From Cohnella thermotolerans DSM 17683 (GTDB lineage: Bacteria > Bacillota > Bacilli > Paenibacillales > Paenibacillaceae), in contig NZ_AUCP01000046.1 in assembly GCF_000429825.1 (NCBI RefSeq), positions 1-53,546 of the forward strand: a DNA stretch of 53,546 nucleotides. The letters are read 5' to 3'. Position numbers and translations under genes: made by a program. This document shows positions 6,859-17,725 of this stretch, in pieces. The notes below the pieces were generated by a model, which did not search any database, had not been told where the DNA came from, and was given only the letters and a program-made list of their open reading frames with translations. How positions within the stretch are numbered: position 1 is the stretch's first letter; the number at the start of each line of letters is the position of its first letter.

Positions 6859-7139
6859 TGAGACACTGCAGCGTGCAGGTTCGCGGGCTTCTGACCCGGA
6901 GCGAACTGGACCGGTACAACGCGCTCATGGAAGTCGGCGGATACCTGGAGTCGCAGAAGCGATACGACTTGTCCGCGATCGTGCAGGCGGAGGTGGATTT
7001 GCTCATCCAGCCGGCGATCGAACGGCTCAAGGAGAAGGGACGCCAGCGCGACCGGATGACCCAGGAGTATCTGGAGGAGCGCCGCCGCGCCGAATGGGAA
7101 GCCCAAATGCGGCAGATGAACGACGACGATGACGAATAA
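6858..7139 (+). CDS. Small charged protein coupled to ndh, unknown function
   Basis: 93 residues. ATG 6858 shares its A with the TAA stop of ndh, so it is probably translated by coupling; GAGGAAAGG lies upstream inside ndh. The protein is predicted helical and highly charged, with a C-terminal half of EKGRQRDRMTQEYLEERRRA type and a poly-Asp tail (DDDDE). There is no membrane helix. The family is not recognised. Strict linkage to NDH-2 suggests an accessory or regulatory role at the respiratory enzyme, which is inference. Confidence 0.75.
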   Translation: MRHCSVQVRGLLTRSELDRYNALMEVGGYLESQKRYDLSAIVQAEVDLLIQPAIERLKEKGRQRDRMTQEYLEERRRAEWEAQMRQMNDDDDE

Positions 7140-7228
7140 GGCGAGTAAGGTTTAGCATTGCCTCCGGTTCCGCGCATGTGGGATCGGGGGCTTTTGAGCT
7201 TAGGGCGTGCCTCTGAACGCGCCCAAAC

Positions 7229-7264
7229 AAAAAAGCGGCGCAGGATTCGATCCTGCTGCCGCTT
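7229..7264 (-). terminator. Terminator of hemQ
   Basis: On the minus strand GCGGC and CAGGAT pair with ATCCTG and GCCGC around a TCG loop, followed by six T (7229-7234). It ends transcription of hemQ eight bases after its stop. Confidence 0.8.
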
Positions 7265-7271
7265 GTCCGCG

Positions 7272-8018
7272 TCAATCCTTGAGCAGCTCGGCCAAACCGT
7301 CGTGCGTCAGCCGGTTGCCGACGTAGAACGCGCCGAACTCGCCATAGCGGGCGCTCACCTCGTCGAAGCGCATCTCATATATGAGCTTCTTGAACTGCAG
7401 CGCGTCGTCGGCGAACAGCGTGACGCCCCACTCCCAGTCGTCGAAGCCGATCGAACCGCTGATGATCTGCTTCACCTTGCCGGCGTAGCTGCGGCCGATC
7501 ATGCCGTGGCTGCGCATCATCGCTTTGCGCTCTTCCATCGGCAGCATGTACCAGTTGTCTCCCAGCAGACGGCGCTTGTTCATCGGGTAGAAGCAAATAT
7601 GGTTCGTCTTCGGCAGAATCGGCTTCAGCCGCGCGACGATCTCCGGCACCTGCATCGGATCGACGCCGGGCTGCCCCATATAATTGCTCAGCTCCACGAC
7701 GCTGACGTACGAATAAGCCGGCTTCGTGAATTTGGCGAACGGCGAGCGGTTGAACGCATTTTCCACCGCGTTCAGTTCCTGCAGCGTCTCCCTCAAATGC
7801 ATGAATACGAGATCGGCTTTCTGGCCGACGATCGCGTACAGCGCGAGGCTCCCTTCCTTGCGTTCCTCAACCTGTTCCCACTCGTTCACCAGACCGAACA
7901 GGCTGCGGCGCGCTTGCTCCCGCTCTTCGGGGGAAGCTTCGTTCCATGCCGTCCAGTCGATCGTGCGAAAGTCGTGAAGGACGTACCAGCCGTCCAGCGT
8001 TTGCGCTGCTTCGCTCAT
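7272..8018 (-). CDS. hemQ: Coproheme decarboxylase HemQ (chlorite-dismutase fold)
   Basis: 248 residues, start ATG 8018 after a GGAGACGGG site. It converts coproheme III to heme b with peroxide, the last step of the coproporphyrin-dependent pathway of Gram-positive bacteria. The catalytic residues known from Geobacillus HemQ (Tyr145, Lys149, His172) fall here at Tyr144 and Lys148 in FYPMNKRR and His171 in MMRSHG. The conserved [18 protein letters not shown] follows near 188-205. It has its own terminator and is transcribed alone. The nearby NADH dehydrogenase and later sdhCAB are consistent with a respiring cell that makes its own heme. Confidence 0.93.
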   Translation of the reverse strand: MSEAAQTLDGWYVLHDFRTIDWTAWNEASPEEREQARRSLFGLVNEWEQVEERKEGSLALYAIVGQKADLVFMHLRETLQELNAVENAFNRSPFAKFTKPAYSYVSVVELSNYMGQPGVDPMQVPEIVARLKPILPKTNHICFYPMNKRRLLGDNWYMLPMEERKAMMRSHGMIGRSYAGKVKQIISGSIGFDDWEWGVTLFADDALQFKKLIYEMRFDEVSARYGEFGAFYVGNRLTHDGLAELLKD

Positions 8019-8179
8019 TTTGTCCCGTCTCCTCGTCTGTCTTCGTTTTTCAACATCTCACCTATCTATTTTAACGGAATCGTCCCGTTTCCGGCAAACA
8101 AGCCTTCTGTGAACATTGACTCGAGGGAGTCCGATTTGTAAACTGGAAATGGATACGAAGCTTGGGAGGATAGTTCGTC

Positions 8180-8464
8180 ATGACGGAGATTATCCAAGAG
8201 ATCGTCGGTACCGTGCTGTTTTTCGTGCTGTTTTTCGGGATCGGCTTTATTCTGAATATGCTGGTCAAAACGACCTGGTTCCCCACGTGGTTTTACGTGG
8301 TCGTCGTGCTGCCGCTGAGCGTCTGGTATTTCTGGAAGCCGGGCCTCAGTCTGCTCTCGTTCCTCGGCGTGTTCCTGCTTCCGTTCGCGGCGGGCATCGG
8401 CGGGGCGCTGGCGAGCGGCTGGGCCATTCAATCGCTGCGCAAGAACGGATACCGGATGTTCTGA
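8180..8464 (+). CDS. YuiB-like membrane protein
   Basis: 94 residues from ATG 8180; a GGGAGGA site lies ten bases upstream. Three hydrophobic segments are visible (about 8-28, 37-55 and 58-80), separated by short loops, the pattern of the YuiB family of Bacillus. Function is unknown. It is followed by a GtrA-family gene 30 bases later on the same strand, and the two are probably co-transcribed. Confidence 0.65.
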   Translation: MTEIIQEIVGTVLFFVLFFGIGFILNMLVKTTWFPTWFYVVVVLPLSVWYFWKPGLSLLSFLGVFLLPFAAGIGGALASGWAIQSLRKNGYRMF

Positions 8465-8493
8465 TCGCGAGCGGCGGGAGGCGGGAAGAGACG

Positions 8494-8910
8494 ATGGCAA
8501 ATCGGGAATGGCGGAAAATGGCGAAGTTCGCTCTCGTCGGCGCGATGAATACGGGAGTGGATTTCGCCGTTTTCGCGGCTTTGGTGTACGGGCTGGGCGT
8601 TCCTACGGGACTGGCGCAGCCCGTTTCTTATTTATGCGGCTTCGCGAACAGCTACCTGTGGAACCGGAACTGGACGTTCCGCACCGGCAAGCGGGCCGAC
8701 GCGATGGAACTCATCCGGTTCGGCGCCGTGAACGCGCTGTCCTTCGCGCTCGCCACCGCCGCGCTGCTCGGCATCGAGCAAGGGATCGGATGGAACGCGC
8801 TCGCGGCCAAAGCGGCGTCGATCGTCGTCTCGCTGGGGGCGAATTATCTCGGCAGCCGGCTGTGGGTGTTCCGAAGCGGGGACAAAAGCGGGGAAGCGGA
8901 TACGGTATAA
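8494..8910 (+). CDS. GtrA-family flippase-like membrane protein
   Basis: 138 residues from ATG 8494 after GAGGCGGGAAGAG. Four transmembrane helices and the motifs KFALVGAMNTGVDF at the N-terminus, YLWNRNWTFR at mid-length and ANYLGSRLWVFR near the end are classical for GtrA. Members move or help move polyprenyl-linked sugars across the membrane for glycosylation of wall polymers. No glycosyltransferase partner is adjacent, so its substrate cannot be guessed. Confidence 0.85.
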   Translation: MANREWRKMAKFALVGAMNTGVDFAVFAALVYGLGVPTGLAQPVSYLCGFANSYLWNRNWTFRTGKRADAMELIRFGAVNALSFALATAALLGIEQGIGWNALAAKAASIVVSLGANYLGSRLWVFRSGDKSGEADTV

Positions 8911-8969
8911 AAGGAAGGACCGGGCGGGCAAGCTAACGGATACGATTCCAGCCTTTCGGAGGGATGTCC

Positions 8970-9833
8970 GTGCCTTTACTTCACATAAACGGCGCCGAAC
9001 TGCACTACCATGTCCAGGGGAAAGGGACGCCGGTCGTCTTTATCCATCCTCCGACGATGGGCAGCCGGGTGTTCACGTATTTGCGCAACGATCTGTCCCG
9101 GGATCACCGCACGCTGCTGTTCGATTTCCGCGGCCACGGCCGAAGCGCGTCGTCCGCGGCATCGATTGCGTTTCCTCTGCTCGTCGAAGATACTTGCCGG
9201 CTGATGGATGCGCTTGACATTCCGTCGGCTTATTTGTGCGCGTACTCGATGGGCACGATGGTTGCGCTGGAAGCGCTGCTGACGCATCCCGGCCGGTTCT
9301 GCGGCGCGGCGCTGCTGGCCGGGATGCCGGAAGCGAGCGGACGCGCCGTCCGCTTCCTCGCGAAGGCGGGACTGGCGGCTTCCGCCATGCGCGCCAAGCA
9401 GCTCGTGGCCTTGGCGGACAGCTGGGTGCATGCGGACAACATCGAAGCGTTCCGGCGCCTGCGCGCGGAGACGGCGGCGGGGGACCCCGTCAAATGGCGG
9501 GAATATATCGCCGCGGGCCTGGCTTATTCGGCGACGGACAGGCTGCCCGCGATCGAAAATCCCGTGCTGCTGATTTACGGCCGGAAGGACAAGACGTTCG
9601 CGCCGCATGCGCAGACGCTGCAGGAACGCTTGCCGAACACGGCCACCGCTTGGATTCCGGACGCGGGGCATACGCTTCCGGTCCAAGCGGCCGATACGTG
9701 CGGCCAGCTCATACGCGGCTGGCTCGCCGCCTTGGAGGAGAAGCGGACGGACGACGAAGCCCGTGAGGAGTTCGCCTACGGGAGCGCGCCGCTCGCGGAT
9801 CCGGACGAGTTCGGCCATCATCCGGAGCTGTAA
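8970..9833 (+). CDS. Alpha/beta-hydrolase fold protein
   Basis: GTG 8970 is preferred because CGGAGGG is six bases upstream; ATG 8964 would abut the ribosome site. 287 residues. The catalytic triad is readable: nucleophile Ser in the elbow CAYSMGT (about residue 93), acid Asp in YGRKDKTF (about 206), and His in PDAGHTLP (about 234). The oxyanion region HPPTMGS is near residue 27. The acidic tail after residue 255 is extra. Substrate is unknown; lactones, esters and epoxides are all used by this superfamily. Its stop is two bases from the stop of the convergent msrC-like gene. Confidence 0.8.
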   Translation: MPLLHINGAELHYHVQGKGTPVVFIHPPTMGSRVFTYLRNDLSRDHRTLLFDFRGHGRSASSAASIAFPLLVEDTCRLMDALDIPSAYLCAYSMGTMVALEALLTHPGRFCGAALLAGMPEASGRAVRFLAKAGLAASAMRAKQLVALADSWVHADNIEAFRRLRAETAAGDPVKWREYIAAGLAYSATDRLPAIENPVLLIYGRKDKTFAPHAQTLQERLPNTATAWIPDAGHTLPVQAADTCGQLIRGWLAALEEKRTDDEAREEFAYGSAPLADPDEFGHHPEL

Positions 9834-9835
9834 AG

Positions 9836-10318
9836 TTACAGAGACGCGGACAGCTCGCGGTTGAATGCTTCGAGGAAGCGTCGATCCTCCTGCGTGAAGC
9901 GGCCTTTGACCGGACTGTCGATGTCGAGGACGCCGATCAGGCTGCCGCCGGCGAAGAGAGGGACGACGATTTCCGATTGGGAGGCGGCGTCGCAAGCGAT
10001 ATGCCCGGGAAATTGGTGCACGTCTTCCACGACGATCGTCTCCCGCCTGGCCGCGGAAGTGCCGCATACGCCCCGGCCGAGCGGAATCCGCACGCAGGCG
10101 GGCAATCCCTGGAACGGGCCGAGCACGAGTTCGCCCTCTTCCAGCAAGTAAAAGCCGACCCAGTTGATGTCGGTCAAATACGTTTGAAGCAGCGCGGAAG
10201 CGTTGGCGAGATTGGCGATCCGGTTCGGTTCGCCTTCGATCAGGCCGCGAAGCTGGGCAAGCAACAGCCGTTCGTTCTCCTCGCGGCTGCCGGTATACGT
10301 TTGTCTTGTGAAGGACAT
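9836..10318 (-). CDS. Free methionine-(R)-sulfoxide reductase, GAF domain
   Basis: 160 residues, start ATG 10318 with a GAGG site. A single GAF domain fills the protein. Cys75, Cys85 and Cys109 have the same spacing (10 and 24) as catalytic Cys84, Cys94 and Cys118 of E. coli fRMsr, so the redox mechanism should be intact. It reduces free methionine-R-sulfoxide with electrons from thioredoxin. The gene is divergent from metY, a methionine-pathway gene, which may not be accidental. Confidence 0.87.
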   Translation of the reverse strand: MSFTRQTYTGSREENERLLLAQLRGLIEGEPNRIANLANASALLQTYLTDINWVGFYLLEEGELVLGPFQGLPACVRIPLGRGVCGTSAARRETIVVEDVHQFPGHIACDAASQSEIVVPLFAGGSLIGVLDIDSPVKGRFTQEDRRFLEAFNRELSASL

Positions 10319-10350
10319 CAGAATTCCTCGCTTTCTTCGAAAAAAGATAG

Positions 10351-10380
10351 TTGACGCCGAACATGGCCTGCTGTTACTAT
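10351..10380 (+). promoter_or_regulatory. Sigma-A promoter upstream of metY
   Basis: TTGACG (10351-10356), 18 bases, TACTAT (10375-10380). It points toward metY, about 200 bases before its start. A terminator-like hairpin lies 60 bases downstream, so the transcript either attenuates or ends as a short RNA. Confidence 0.6.
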
Positions 10381-10439
10381 CTAATTAAATCCTATAGGCT
10401 TTATCGGAATAAATCAAGACTGCCGATCGGACCGCTGAA

Positions 10440-10487
10440 GGCACCTGTCACGCGCGAAAAATTTTGCACGGGAAGGTGTCTTTTTTT
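10440..10487 (+). terminator. Terminator-like hairpin inside the metY leader
   Basis: GGCACCT (10440-10446) pairs with AGGTGTC (10474-10480), a smaller GCGAAAAATTTTGC palindrome sits inside, and seven T follow. No gene on the plus strand lies between the promoter at 10351 and this element. It is too close to the promoter for a T-box or SAM riboswitch of known type. Confidence 0.65.
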
Positions 10488-10567
10488 GCCGCTGCCTCCC
10501 GCGATTCGGCGCAAGGGGCGGAGCCCGAGTCCGGCCGGAGCTGAAGATGCGGCTTTCTATAGGATAA

Positions 10568-11881
<1,314 letters not shown>

Positions 11882-11900
11882 CCCTATCTGTGTATGGTAG

Positions 11901-11931
11901 AAGAGACTCCTTTTACGGGGTCTCTTTTTTG
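11901..11931 (+). terminator. Terminator of metY
   Basis: AGAGACTCC (11902-11910) pairs with GGGGTCTCT (11917-11925), with a six-T tract at the 3' side. It lies 20 bases after the metY stop. Confidence 0.85.
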
Positions 11932-12000
11932 CGCTGCAAGGACGGTCTTTGTGTTAAAATAAAGAGATCATTCTATGCCAAAAAGGTTGTCGAGTTGTAC

Positions 12001-13527
12001 ATGCGAGTGTCGAATCGATTGGAATTCACGGAAAATCACCGTTACGTGGCCTACCGCGATTTCGCGCTAAGCGGACTCGATCGGAAAATGCTCACCCATC
12101 TCTATCAGCCGATGGTCGGCGCTTTTGCCGTTGGCCTCTATTTATTGCTCTATCATCATCTCGGCGACGATAAAACCGGATATACGGTGCCCGAGGCGCA
12201 GCGCAAGCTGTTCCTCGGCCTCGATCTGGAGATGAATCCGGCCGGCCGGCAAACGCTGATCGACCACTTCTCCCGGCTCGAGGCGGTCGGCCTGCTCCAG
12301 ACGTACCGCCAGTACGATCCGGCGGCGGAAGAGTCGCTTTACGAATATGTGCTCATCCGGCCGCTGCCGCCCGGCGAATTTTTCTCGAATCTCCATTTGA
12401 CGCTGCTGCTTCGGGACAAGATCGGCAAGCTCGCGCTCATGGAGCTGAGGGACGAATTGATCGCTTCCCCGCCGGTGGGGCTGGCCCGGTTCATGAATCG
12501 CGAGGAGGCAACCGTCCCGTTCTACGAGCTGTTCCGTCTCAGCCCCGGGCCTGTCGATCCGGAGCTGGAAGCGGCGATCTCGGAGAGCGCGCCGGCTCGG
12601 GAGAGAACCGGCGGGCCGAAGCTGCCGGAACGGATCCGGCATAGCGAGATGCTGCTCCGCTTCCCGCGAGGGGCGGCCAACCGGAGGTATGTGGAGCGTC
12701 TGCACCTGCAGCCGGAAGCGATGGGGCAGATCAACTACATCGCCTACAAATTCGATTTGGACGTGGCGGAAATTTGCCGGCTGCTCGACGAGGACGGCAT
12801 CTTCGAAACGGACGGCACGCTGCGATGGGACGAGCTGCAGCATCGCGCCAACCTCGTCTACCGCCAGGGCCGGAAGCGGGACGAGGAGCGGGAGCGCTAT
12901 ATGGCTCGCCTGGAAGCGGCGGAAGCCCCGTTGCCGCCGGAAGAACCGGACGACTTGCCTTACGCGGCGCCGCTGCTCGACATTCCGGCCCGGTTCGGCG
13001 GTTCGGTGACGGTCGAGGAATACAACCGGATGCTGCGGCACGAGCCGTATACGCGGATGCTCGCCCGCTATTTTCCCGGTGCGGTGCCGGACGCGTTCGC
13101 GCGTATTTTCGAGCGGATCGACCTGAACTACAAGCTGCCGGAGCCCGTCATCAACGTGCTTATCCATTACGTGCTCGGGATGGATCACGCGCAGCGGCTG
13201 ACGAAGAGCTTCATTGACTCGATCGCTTCCAACATGCTTGCCAAAGGCATCGATACGTTCGCCAAAGCCGTCGTTTACGTCCTCGAGCAGCAGAAGCTGA
13301 ACGAGACGCTGGAGAAGCGCCGCCGGGGCGAGAGCGCCGCAGAAGCGGGCGGAGCCGCTTCCCGGGGACAAGCCGGGGCGGGTTCACGCGCCCGGAAGAG
13401 CGGCGGCGGCAGCCGGAAGCCGGCCATGCCGGTCGTCGGCAGCACCGGCCCCGCGCAGGAGATTCCGCCGGAGGAGCTGGAGAAGATGCGCGAGCTGGCC
13501 CGGAAGCTTAAAGACAATAAAAATTGA
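12001..13527 (+). CDS. dnaB: Replication initiation and membrane attachment protein DnaB
   Basis: 508 residues. ATG 12001 has only a weak AAGG site upstream; GTG 12007 is possible. The Bacillus-type DnaB (not the helicase) is seen from the N-terminal winged-helix region (about 10-120, ALSGLDRKMLTHLYQPMVGAF), the central part, and the C-terminal DDBH2-like domain near 360-440 with YKLPEPVINVLIHYVLG. It helps load the replicative helicase at the origin with DnaD and DnaI. A Gly/Ala/Arg-rich linker (about 445-480) precedes a short C-terminal helix. dnaI follows 46 bases later, so they form the usual dnaB-dnaI unit. Confidence 0.9.
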   Translation: MRVSNRLEFTENHRYVAYRDFALSGLDRKMLTHLYQPMVGAFAVGLYLLLYHHLGDDKTGYTVPEAQRKLFLGLDLEMNPAGRQTLIDHFSRLEAVGLLQTYRQYDPAAEESLYEYVLIRPLPPGEFFSNLHLTLLLRDKIGKLALMELRDELIASPPVGLARFMNREEATVPFYELFRLSPGPVDPELEAAISESAPARERTGGPKLPERIRHSEMLLRFPRGAANRRYVERLHLQPEAMGQINYIAYKFDLDVAEICRLLDEDGIFETDGTLRWDELQHRANLVYRQGRKRDEERERYMARLEAAEAPLPPEEPDDLPYAAPLLDIPARFGGSVTVEEYNRMLRHEPYTRMLARYFPGAVPDAFARIFERIDLNYKLPEPVINVLIHYVLGMDHAQRLTKSFIDSIASNMLAKGIDTFAKAVVYVLEQQKLNETLEKRRRGESAAEAGGAASRGQAGAGSRARKSGGGSRKPAMPVVGSTGPAQEIPPEELEKMRELARKLKDNKN

Positions 13528-13573
13528 AGCGCGTCTTCGCGCTTGACAGAAGGCATGGAAAGGAGGAACCGAA

Positions 13574-14527
13574 ATGGAATCGTTGGGAGAGGCGCTTCGC
13601 AGCTGGCAGCAGGCCGGCCGAATGCAGGACGTGGAGCGGCTCACGAACCGGGTGTTTAACGATCCGCTCGTACGGAAGCTGCGGGAGCGTTATCCGGGGC
13701 TGACCGACCGGACGCTGCGCCTGAACTTGAACAAGCTGTACCAGATGACTAACGAATACCGGAACTGCAAGGAATGTCCGGGGCTGGAGCGCTGTCCGAA
13801 CGACATGCAGGGCCACTCCACGCGGATTGAATGCGAGGAGACGAACGGCGAGTGGCAGCTGTTCGACGTCAAATCGCCTTGCTCGAAATGGACGGCTTAT
13901 GAACAGCGCGAAATGATTCGCCGCCGCATCACGAGCTATTATGCGGATGTGGATGTCGCCGGCGAAGCGTTCGATTCCGAGCAGATGTTCGAGCTGGACC
14001 CGGACCGGAGAACGGCCGTTCACCGGCTGCTCGCCTATATTGAGGAGACAAGCCGCAACGGGCTCGGCAAGAAAGGGCTGTACCTGATGGGCAGCTTCGG
14101 TACGGGGAAAACGTACATGGCCGCCTACTTGCTTCATAAGCTGGCCAGGGAGGGATATTCGGGCGTCATCGTCTATATGCCGGAATTCGTGGAAGACGCC
14201 AAGGCGCTGATGATGGAGCCGCAGAAGCTGAAGGAGACGTTGACCTTGATGAAGGAGTGCGATCTGCTCGTCTTCGACGACATCGGGGCGGAGAATTTGA
14301 GTCCATGGGTGCGGGATCACGTGCTGGGGGCCATTCTCAATTACCGGATGAACCGGAAGCCGACATTTTACACATCCAACCACGATCTCGATTCGCTGGA
14401 GAAGCACTTCAGCTTTACGCACAAGGAAGGCGAAGAGATGCACAAAGGGCAGCGGCTGATGGACCGGATCCGTCCGTTCGTCGACGTCGTCCACGTGCAA
14501 GGCCGCAACCAGCGGGGCAACGGTTAA
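13574..14527 (+). CDS. dnaI: Primosomal protein DnaI, helicase loader ATPase
   Basis: 317 residues, ATG 13574 after AAAGGAGG. The N-terminal zinc domain that binds helicase has Cys65, Cys68, Cys74 and Cys103. The AAA+ domain follows with Walker A GSFGTGKT at 173-180, Walker B LLVFDDIG at 231-238, sensor I in TFYTSNHD, and the final arginine region MDRIRPF. It loads the hexameric helicase onto origin DNA together with DnaB. A long, perfect terminator follows the stop. Confidence 0.93.
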   Translation: MESLGEALRSWQQAGRMQDVERLTNRVFNDPLVRKLRERYPGLTDRTLRLNLNKLYQMTNEYRNCKECPGLERCPNDMQGHSTRIECEETNGEWQLFDVKSPCSKWTAYEQREMIRRRITSYYADVDVAGEAFDSEQMFELDPDRRTAVHRLLAYIEETSRNGLGKKGLYLMGSFGTGKTYMAAYLLHKLAREGYSGVIVYMPEFVEDAKALMMEPQKLKETLTLMKECDLLVFDDIGAENLSPWVRDHVLGAILNYRMNRKPTFYTSNHDLDSLEKHFSFTHKEGEEMHKGQRLMDRIRPFVDVVHVQGRNQRGNG

Positions 14528-14533
14528 CACGGC

Positions 14534-14586
14534 AAAAAGGGGTTATCCCACAGGTCCTCTCAGGGCTTTTGGGATAACCCCTTTTC
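14534..14586 (+). terminator. Strong terminator after dnaI
   Basis: A 16-bp perfect stem: AAAAGGGGTTATCCCA (14535-14550) against TGGGATAACCCCTTTT (14570-14585). The symmetric A and T flanks make it usable in both directions. Confidence 0.9.
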
Positions 14587-14685
14587 GGTGTCGGGGCAAC
14601 GAGAACGATTCTTTCGGTCGCCTCCCGGCACATTTGGTGGGCATTTTATATAGATTATTTTTATAAGTTGTTTTAATAGAACTTA

Positions 14686-14715
14686 TTGACAGTAAGCCTA
14701 TATGCCTGCTATGAT
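14686..14715 (+). promoter_or_regulatory. Sigma-A promoter of the sulfate transporter operon
   Basis: TTGACA (14686-14691), 18 bases, TATGAT (14710-14715) with TGC in front. About 30 bases downstream the leader contains ATACGGGTAGGAATTATA (near 14734-14751), whose GGAATTATA end resembles the CymR cysteine-regulator motif as I remember it; that part is a guess. Confidence 0.7.
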
Positions 14716-14791
14716 TTCCACATTACCAACTATACGGGTAGGAATTATAAGAACTCAAACTTCCGGATCGCCGGAGAAGGGGTGTTGTCGC

Positions 14792-15904
14792 ATGAAACGA
14801 TTCAAATCTTTCCGCTTGTTGATCGTGGCTGCCTTGGCCATGGGGGTGTTGTCCGCTTGCGGCTCCAACAACAACAGCGGAAATAACGCCGCGCCGTCCG
14901 ACGGAGCGTCAAGCTCCGGGCAAAGCGCGAGCGCAAGCGCCAGCGCGAGCGAGCCGGCGAAGAAGCCGGAATCCGTAGAGCTGCTGAACGTCTCTTACGA
15001 TCCGACCCGCGAGCTGTACGAGGCTTTTAACAAGAGCTTCGCGGATTATTGGAAGCAAACGACCGGACAAACGGTCAAAATCAACCAGTCGCACGGGGGC
15101 TCCGGCGCACAAAGCCGCAAGGTGCTCGACGGCCTGGAAGCCGACGTGGTGACGCTGGCGCTCGCCTACGACATCGATGCGCTGGCCGACAAAGGGCTGC
15201 TCAAAGCCGATTGGCAGCAATCGTTCGATTCGAACAGCTCGCCCTACACGTCGACGATCGTCTTCCTCGTCCGCAAAGGCAATCCGAAGGGCATCAAGGA
15301 CTGGGACGATCTGATCAAGAAGGACGTGCAAGTCATTACGCCCAACCCCAAGACGTCCGGAGGCGCCCGCTGGAACTACCTCGCAGCCTGGGGCTACGCC
15401 TCCAAGCAATTCGGCGGGGACGAAGCCAAGATTAAAGATTTCATGAAGCAATTGTTCAACAACGTTCCGGTGCTCGATTCCGGAGCCCGCGGCGCGACGA
15501 CGACGTTCGTCGAACGGAAGATCGGCGACGTGCTGCTGGCGTGGGAGAACGAAGCCTATCTGGCGAAGAAGGAATACGGAGACGAATTCGAGATCGTGAC
15601 GCCCTCGCTCAGCATTTTGGCCGAACCGCCGGTCGCCGTCGTCGATAAAGTCGTCGACAAGAGAGGCACCCGCGAAGTTGCCGAAGCGTATCTAAAATAT
15701 TTGTACACGCCGGAAGGGCAGGAGATCGCGGCGCAAAACTTCTATCGCCCGCGTCTCCAGGAAGTGGCCGACAAGTACAAAGACCAGTTCCCGCAACTGA
15801 ATCTGCTGACGATCGACAAAGACTTCGGAGGCTGGAAAGAAGCGCAGAAAAAGCACTTCGAAGACGGCGGCACGTTCGACCAAATTTACACGAAGGGCTC
15901 TTAA
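14792..15904 (+). CDS. Sulfate ABC transporter, substrate-binding lipoprotein
   Basis: 370 residues. ATG 14792 follows AGAAGGGG. The signal peptide ends in the lipobox GVLSAC with lipid-modified Cys23, then a Ser/Ala/Gly-rich linker to about residue 68. The folded domain begins [15 protein letters not shown], the signature of the sulfate/thiosulfate-binding family, followed by QSHGGSGAQ and [10 protein letters not shown], which line the anion site. It captures sulfate at the outer membrane face and delivers it to the CysT-CysW channel encoded next. It starts the operon. Confidence 0.92.
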   Translation: MKRFKSFRLLIVAALAMGVLSACGSNNNSGNNAAPSDGASSSGQSASASASASEPAKKPESVELLNVSYDPTRELYEAFNKSFADYWKQTTGQTVKINQSHGGSGAQSRKVLDGLEADVVTLALAYDIDALADKGLLKADWQQSFDSNSSPYTSTIVFLVRKGNPKGIKDWDDLIKKDVQVITPNPKTSGGARWNYLAAWGYASKQFGGDEAKIKDFMKQLFNNVPVLDSGARGATTTFVERKIGDVLLAWENEAYLAKKEYGDEFEIVTPSLSILAEPPVAVVDKVVDKRGTREVAEAYLKYLYTPEGQEIAAQNFYRPRLQEVADKYKDQFPQLNLLTIDKDFGGWKEAQKKHFEDGGTFDQIYTKGS

Positions 15905-15931
15905 TTGGAAGAGAAAAAGGATGGTCGAGAC

Positions 15932-16768
15932 ATGGCATCGAACCGCATACGCAAAAGTGCGCTGCCGGGCTTCCGTTTTTCGATCGGTTTCACGATCCTG
16001 TATTTAAGCTTGATTGTGCTCATTCCGCTGGCAGGGCTGGTCGTCAAAACGGCCGGCCTCACCTTCCCGCAGTTCTGGGAGACGGTAACGAGCCAACGGG
16101 TGCTCGCATCCTATCGGGTCAGCTTGCTGACGGCGCTGTTCGCCGCGCTGGTCAACGTCGTCTTCGGGCTCGTCGTCGCCTGGGTGCTCGTAAGGTATCG
16201 TTTTCCGGGGAAAAAGATCATCGACGGGCTCGTCGACATCCCGTTCGCCCTGCCGACGGCGGTGGCGGGGATCGCGCTCACGTCGATTTACGCGCCGAAC
16301 GGTTGGATCGGCCGGCTGCTCGACCCGCTAGGCATCAAGGTGTCCTATACGCCGCTAGGCATTACGGTCGCCCTCATCTTCATCGGCGTGCCGTTCGTCG
16401 TACGCACGGTTCAGCCGGTTCTGCAGGAGTTGGAGGCCGAGATGGAGGAATCCGCCGCCCTGCTAGGCGCATACCGCTGGAGAACGTTCCGCAAGGTGCT
16501 GCTGCCGGAGCTCGTACCGCCGCTTATTACCGGCTTCGCGCTCGCTTTCGCCAGGGGGATCGGCGAATACGGCTCGGTCGTGTTCATCTCCGGCAACATG
16601 CCGCTCAAGACGGAGATTACGCCGCTGCTTATCATTACGAAGCTGGAGCAGTACGAGTACAGCCAAGCGACCGCCATCGCTCTCGTGCTGTTAATCATTT
16701 CGTTCGCGCTGCTTCTTCTCATCAATACGCTGCAACGGTGGACCAACCGCCGCCTGCGCTCGGCCTAG
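15932..16768 (+). CDS. cysT: Sulfate ABC transporter permease CysT
   Basis: 278 residues. ATG 15932 follows AAGGATGG; a TTG at 15905 lacks a site. Six transmembrane segments are visible. The EAA loop that contacts the ATPase reads [21 protein letters not shown] (near residue 178, split over the loop), and [16 protein letters not shown] is the family signature. It forms half the channel with CysW. The CysA ATPase is not encoded in this operon and must come from elsewhere. Confidence 0.92.
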   Translation: MASNRIRKSALPGFRFSIGFTILYLSLIVLIPLAGLVVKTAGLTFPQFWETVTSQRVLASYRVSLLTALFAALVNVVFGLVVAWVLVRYRFPGKKIIDGLVDIPFALPTAVAGIALTSIYAPNGWIGRLLDPLGIKVSYTPLGITVALIFIGVPFVVRTVQPVLQELEAEMEESAALLGAYRWRTFRKVLLPELVPPLITGFALAFARGIGEYGSVVFISGNMPLKTEITPLLIITKLEQYEYSQATAIALVLLIISFALLLLINTLQRWTNRRLRSA

Positions 16769-16780
16769 GGAGGGAGAACG

Positions 16781-17656
16781 ATGGCAGGAGCCGTTACGAC
16801 TGTTGCGTCCCTCTCGTCCGAAGCGCGTCCCAAGCATTTGACCGAAGCGAGGCCGGTGCGCTATCTGCTGATCGCCATCGCCTTGCTGTTCATCGGAGTG
16901 GTTATCGTTCTGCCGATGATTACGGTTCTGTCTGAAGCGTTCCGCAAAGGCTGGTCCGCCTACATGGACGCGATTCGGGATCCCGACGCGCTGGCGGCGT
17001 TGCGCCTCACGCTGCTCACCGCGGCGATCGCCGTTCCGCTTAACACGATTTTCGGCGTCGCCGCCGCTTGGGGCATTACGAAGTTCAAATTTCGCGGCAA
17101 AAATTTGCTGATTACGTTCATTGATTTGCCGTTCTCGGTGTCTCCGGTCATCTCCGGTCTCGTCTATATTTTGCTGTTCGGAGCGCAGGGCTTCTTCGGT
17201 CCCTGGCTGATCGGCCACGACGTCAAAATCGTGTTCGCGATTCCGGGCATCGTGCTCGCCACCATGTTCGTCACATTTCCCTTCGTCGCCCGGGAGCTGC
17301 TGCCGCTTATGGAGGCGCAGGGCGTCCAGGACGAGGAAGCGGCCGTCAGCCTGGGCGCGAAGGGATGGAGAACGTTCTGGAAGGTTACCCTGCCGAACAT
17401 CAAGTGGGGATTGCTGTACGGCATCATCCTCTGCAACGCAAGGGCCATGGGGGAATTCGGCGCCGTGTCGGTCGTCTCCGGCCATATCCGGGGTGAGACC
17501 AATACGCTGCCGCTGCATATTGAAATTTTGTATAACGAGTATCAGTACACCGCTTCGTTCGCCGTCGCCTCGTTGCTTATGCTGCTGGCGATCATCACGC
17601 TGGTGATCAAAGGGCTGATCGAAGGCAAGCTCGCAAGCAGCAAGCGCGGGCACTGA
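16781..17656 (+). CDS. cysW: Sulfate ABC transporter permease CysW
   Basis: 291 residues, ATG 16781 after GGGAGGGAGAACG. Six membrane segments; the EAA loop is [19 protein letters not shown] near residues 185-203, and [20 protein letters not shown] is the CysW signature. The N-terminal 30 residues are an extra polar tail. It pairs with CysT. It starts 12 bases after cysT and is followed by yezD. Confidence 0.92.
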   Translation: MAGAVTTVASLSSEARPKHLTEARPVRYLLIAIALLFIGVVIVLPMITVLSEAFRKGWSAYMDAIRDPDALAALRLTLLTAAIAVPLNTIFGVAAAWGITKFKFRGKNLLITFIDLPFSVSPVISGLVYILLFGAQGFFGPWLIGHDVKIVFAIPGIVLATMFVTFPFVARELLPLMEAQGVQDEEAAVSLGAKGWRTFWKVTLPNIKWGLLYGIILCNARAMGEFGAVSVVSGHIRGETNTLPLHIEILYNEYQYTASFAVASLLMLLAIITLVIKGLIEGKLASSKRGH

Positions 17657-17725
17657 TCGTCGTATCTGCGGGCATATCAATCCGTCGCCGTCGGGCACAA
17701 TCGAACAGAGGGAGGAATGAGAGGA

